From the NCBI GenBank assembly GCA_944326705.1, contig CALVEY010000008.1, positions 1 to 64,000 on the forward strand: a DNA stretch of 64,000 nt. The letters are read 5' to 3'. The position numbers and the translations under genes are program-made. Shown here in pieces: positions 63,145 through 64,000 of this stretch (the first letter of the stretch is position 1; each line of letters starts with the position of its first letter). The DNA is from an uncultured Mucispirillum sp. GTDB taxonomy: Bacteria; Chrysiogenota; Deferribacteres; Deferribacterales; Mucispirillaceae. Below the pieces are notes generated by a model. That model did not search any database. It saw nothing but the letters and a program-made list of their open reading frames with translations, and had not been told where the DNA came from.

Positions 63145-63864
63145 ATGTATACATTATTGATAGGTTTATTAGTTGGTATAGTTACTGGTTATTTAGGTTT
63201 TTTAATATATCCAAGTTATGTACTTGCAAGTTTAACATTTGTTGCAGGTGTATTAGTGTTTAATTTTTTCATGGGACGCCATTTTATGAAAAAATTAACA
63301 GAAATCTTTAACTCTACTGAAAAAGATATAAAATCAGGCAAAACAGATATTGCTATAGAAAAATTAAAAACAGGCTACAAATATTCTAAATGGCAGTTTT
63401 TAGTGAAAGAGCAGATAGATTCTCAAATAGGTATAATATTATATGCTAACAAAAGGTTTGAAGAAGCTCTGCCATATCTTAAAAAAGCTATGAAAAGCAA
63501 CTGGATGGCAATGAGTATGCTTGCTGCATATTATTATCGCCAGAAAGACTATGCAAATATGAAAGCTGTTATGGAAAAATCTTCAAAAGCTAATAAAAAA
63601 GACAGCTTTACTCAATGTCTTTATGCTTATTTCTTATCAGAAACTGGCGATGTTGATGGTGCTATTGCTGTGCTTGCAAAAGCTATGAAAAAACTGCCGT
63701 CAGATGAAAGACTGCAAAATGCAAGTGATGCACTTAAAAATAGAAAGAAAATTAAAATGCAGGCTTATAATACTTTATGGCTGCAGCTTCATTTAGCTAA
63801 AATGCCTGAGGGTATAAAACAGTATCAAACATTAATAGGTAGACAAAAAATAACTAGAAGATAA
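63145..63864 (+). CDS. Membrane protein with tetratricopeptide-like repeats
   Basis: 239 residues: two membrane helices at about residues 3-20 and 26-47, then helical TPR-like repeats (DIAIEKLKTGYKYSKWQFLVKEQIDSQIGIILYANKRFEEALPYLKKAM, then AAYYYRQKDYANMKAVMEKSSK and GDVDGAIAVLAKAMKKLPSDERL). Probably a scaffolding protein facing the cytoplasm. Starts 15 bases after the YHS gene. Confidence 0.75.
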   Translation: MYTLLIGLLVGIVTGYLGFLIYPSYVLASLTFVAGVLVFNFFMGRHFMKKLTEIFNSTEKDIKSGKTDIAIEKLKTGYKYSKWQFLVKEQIDSQIGIILYANKRFEEALPYLKKAMKSNWMAMSMLAAYYYRQKDYANMKAVMEKSSKANKKDSFTQCLYAYFLSETGDVDGAIAVLAKAMKKLPSDERLQNASDALKNRKKIKMQAYNTLWLQLHLAKMPEGIKQYQTLIGRQKITRR

Positions 63865-63873
63865 GTAGAATTT

Positions 63874-64000
63874 ATGCTTGAAGATATACAAAGCTCAAAA
63901 GATACAAGAAATATAGATATAGACCAGGTAGGCATAAAAGATATTGTCTACCCTATATCTTTAAAAGACAGAAATAAAGGTATTCAAAACACTACTGCAA
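63874..64000 (+). CDS. folE2: GTP cyclohydrolase FolE2, partial (5' end)
   Basis: 42 codons to the window edge. The start resembles FolE2 closely: DTRNIDIDQVGIKDIVYPISLKDRNKGIQ. FolE2 (type IB) is the metal-flexible first enzyme of folate and queuosine precursor synthesis, which agrees with queH and thyX elsewhere in the window. The active site lies beyond the edge. Confidence 0.85.
   Translation, partial: MLEDIQSSKDTRNIDIDQVGIKDIVYPISLKDRNKGIQNTTA

Noticed and set aside
1-64000. tRNA, rRNA or other stable RNA genes
   Set aside because: I saw no tRNA-like T-loop (GTTCGA/GTTCAA) with matching stems and no rRNA segments; a covariance search would be decisive.

Overview
This 64 kb window is AT-rich chromosomal DNA of a Gram-negative bacterium. 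It carries lipid A genes (lpxD, fabZ, lpxA, an LpxI-like gene), bamA and skp. Gene content and order point to the Deferribacterota, and a flagellated, gut-associated member such as Mucispirillum would fit. Evidence for this includes the conserved ffh-rpsP-khpA-rimM-trmD-rplS string, a TrmD fused to a second RNA methyltransferase domain, ThyX, QueH and FolE2. The assignment is inference from gene content, not a database match.

Layout. 1-5.9 kb: minus-strand genes (partial TauE-type permease, DUF1269 protein, two tandem secreted paralogues, a PLD-like protein, engB, a DHH phosphoesterase, a cytochrome b5-DUF2231 fusion, queH). 6.1-8.8 kb: an orphan amino-acid-type ABC binding lipoprotein and an unrecognised helical protein. 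8.8-19 kb: an accessory biosynthetic island (DUF4910 protein, zinc/C-methyltransferase, AAC(3)-like acetyltransferase, ACP, AMP-ligase, LuxE, LuxC, radical SAM enzyme, two SAM methyltransferases). 19-24.3 kb: translation and SRP genes. 24.6-42.4 kb: envelope and housekeeping genes (TPR protein, rpmE, thyX, prfA-prmC, murA, hisG, bamA-skp-lpxD-fabZ-lpxA, prepilin peptidase, tyrS, DUF1015). 42.4-45.9 kb: a minus-strand island of secreted or membrane unknowns. 46-50.3 kb: yebC-ruvC-ruvA-ruvB-radA. 50.3-57.2 kb: a type I restriction-modification locus (hsdM-rhuM-hsdS-hsdR). 57.2-64 kb: fabI, an acidic unknown protein, rpmH-rnpA-yidD-yidC-jag, two small membrane proteins and the start of folE2.

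The most notable signals are two G9 homopolymer tracts, one in the radical SAM gene of the accessory island (16231-16239) and one in hsdS (53432-53440). In both, loss or gain of one G brings a stop codon quickly. hsdS also has four 12-bp repeats encoding ELTA, the kind of repeat known to alter the spacer of type I recognition sites. Together these suggest a genome that uses slippage to switch a surface or metabolite modification pathway and a DNA methylation specificity.

The accessory island combines a DUF4910/winged-helix protein, an AAC(3)-like protein, an ACP, an adenylating enzyme and methyltransferases, as does the Campylobacter jejuni flagellin-glycan modification region. It adds a LuxE/LuxC acyl-reducing pair and a phase-variable radical SAM enzyme. 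I propose that it builds an ACP-tethered, methylated acyl group for a surface glycan or small molecule; the product is unknown.
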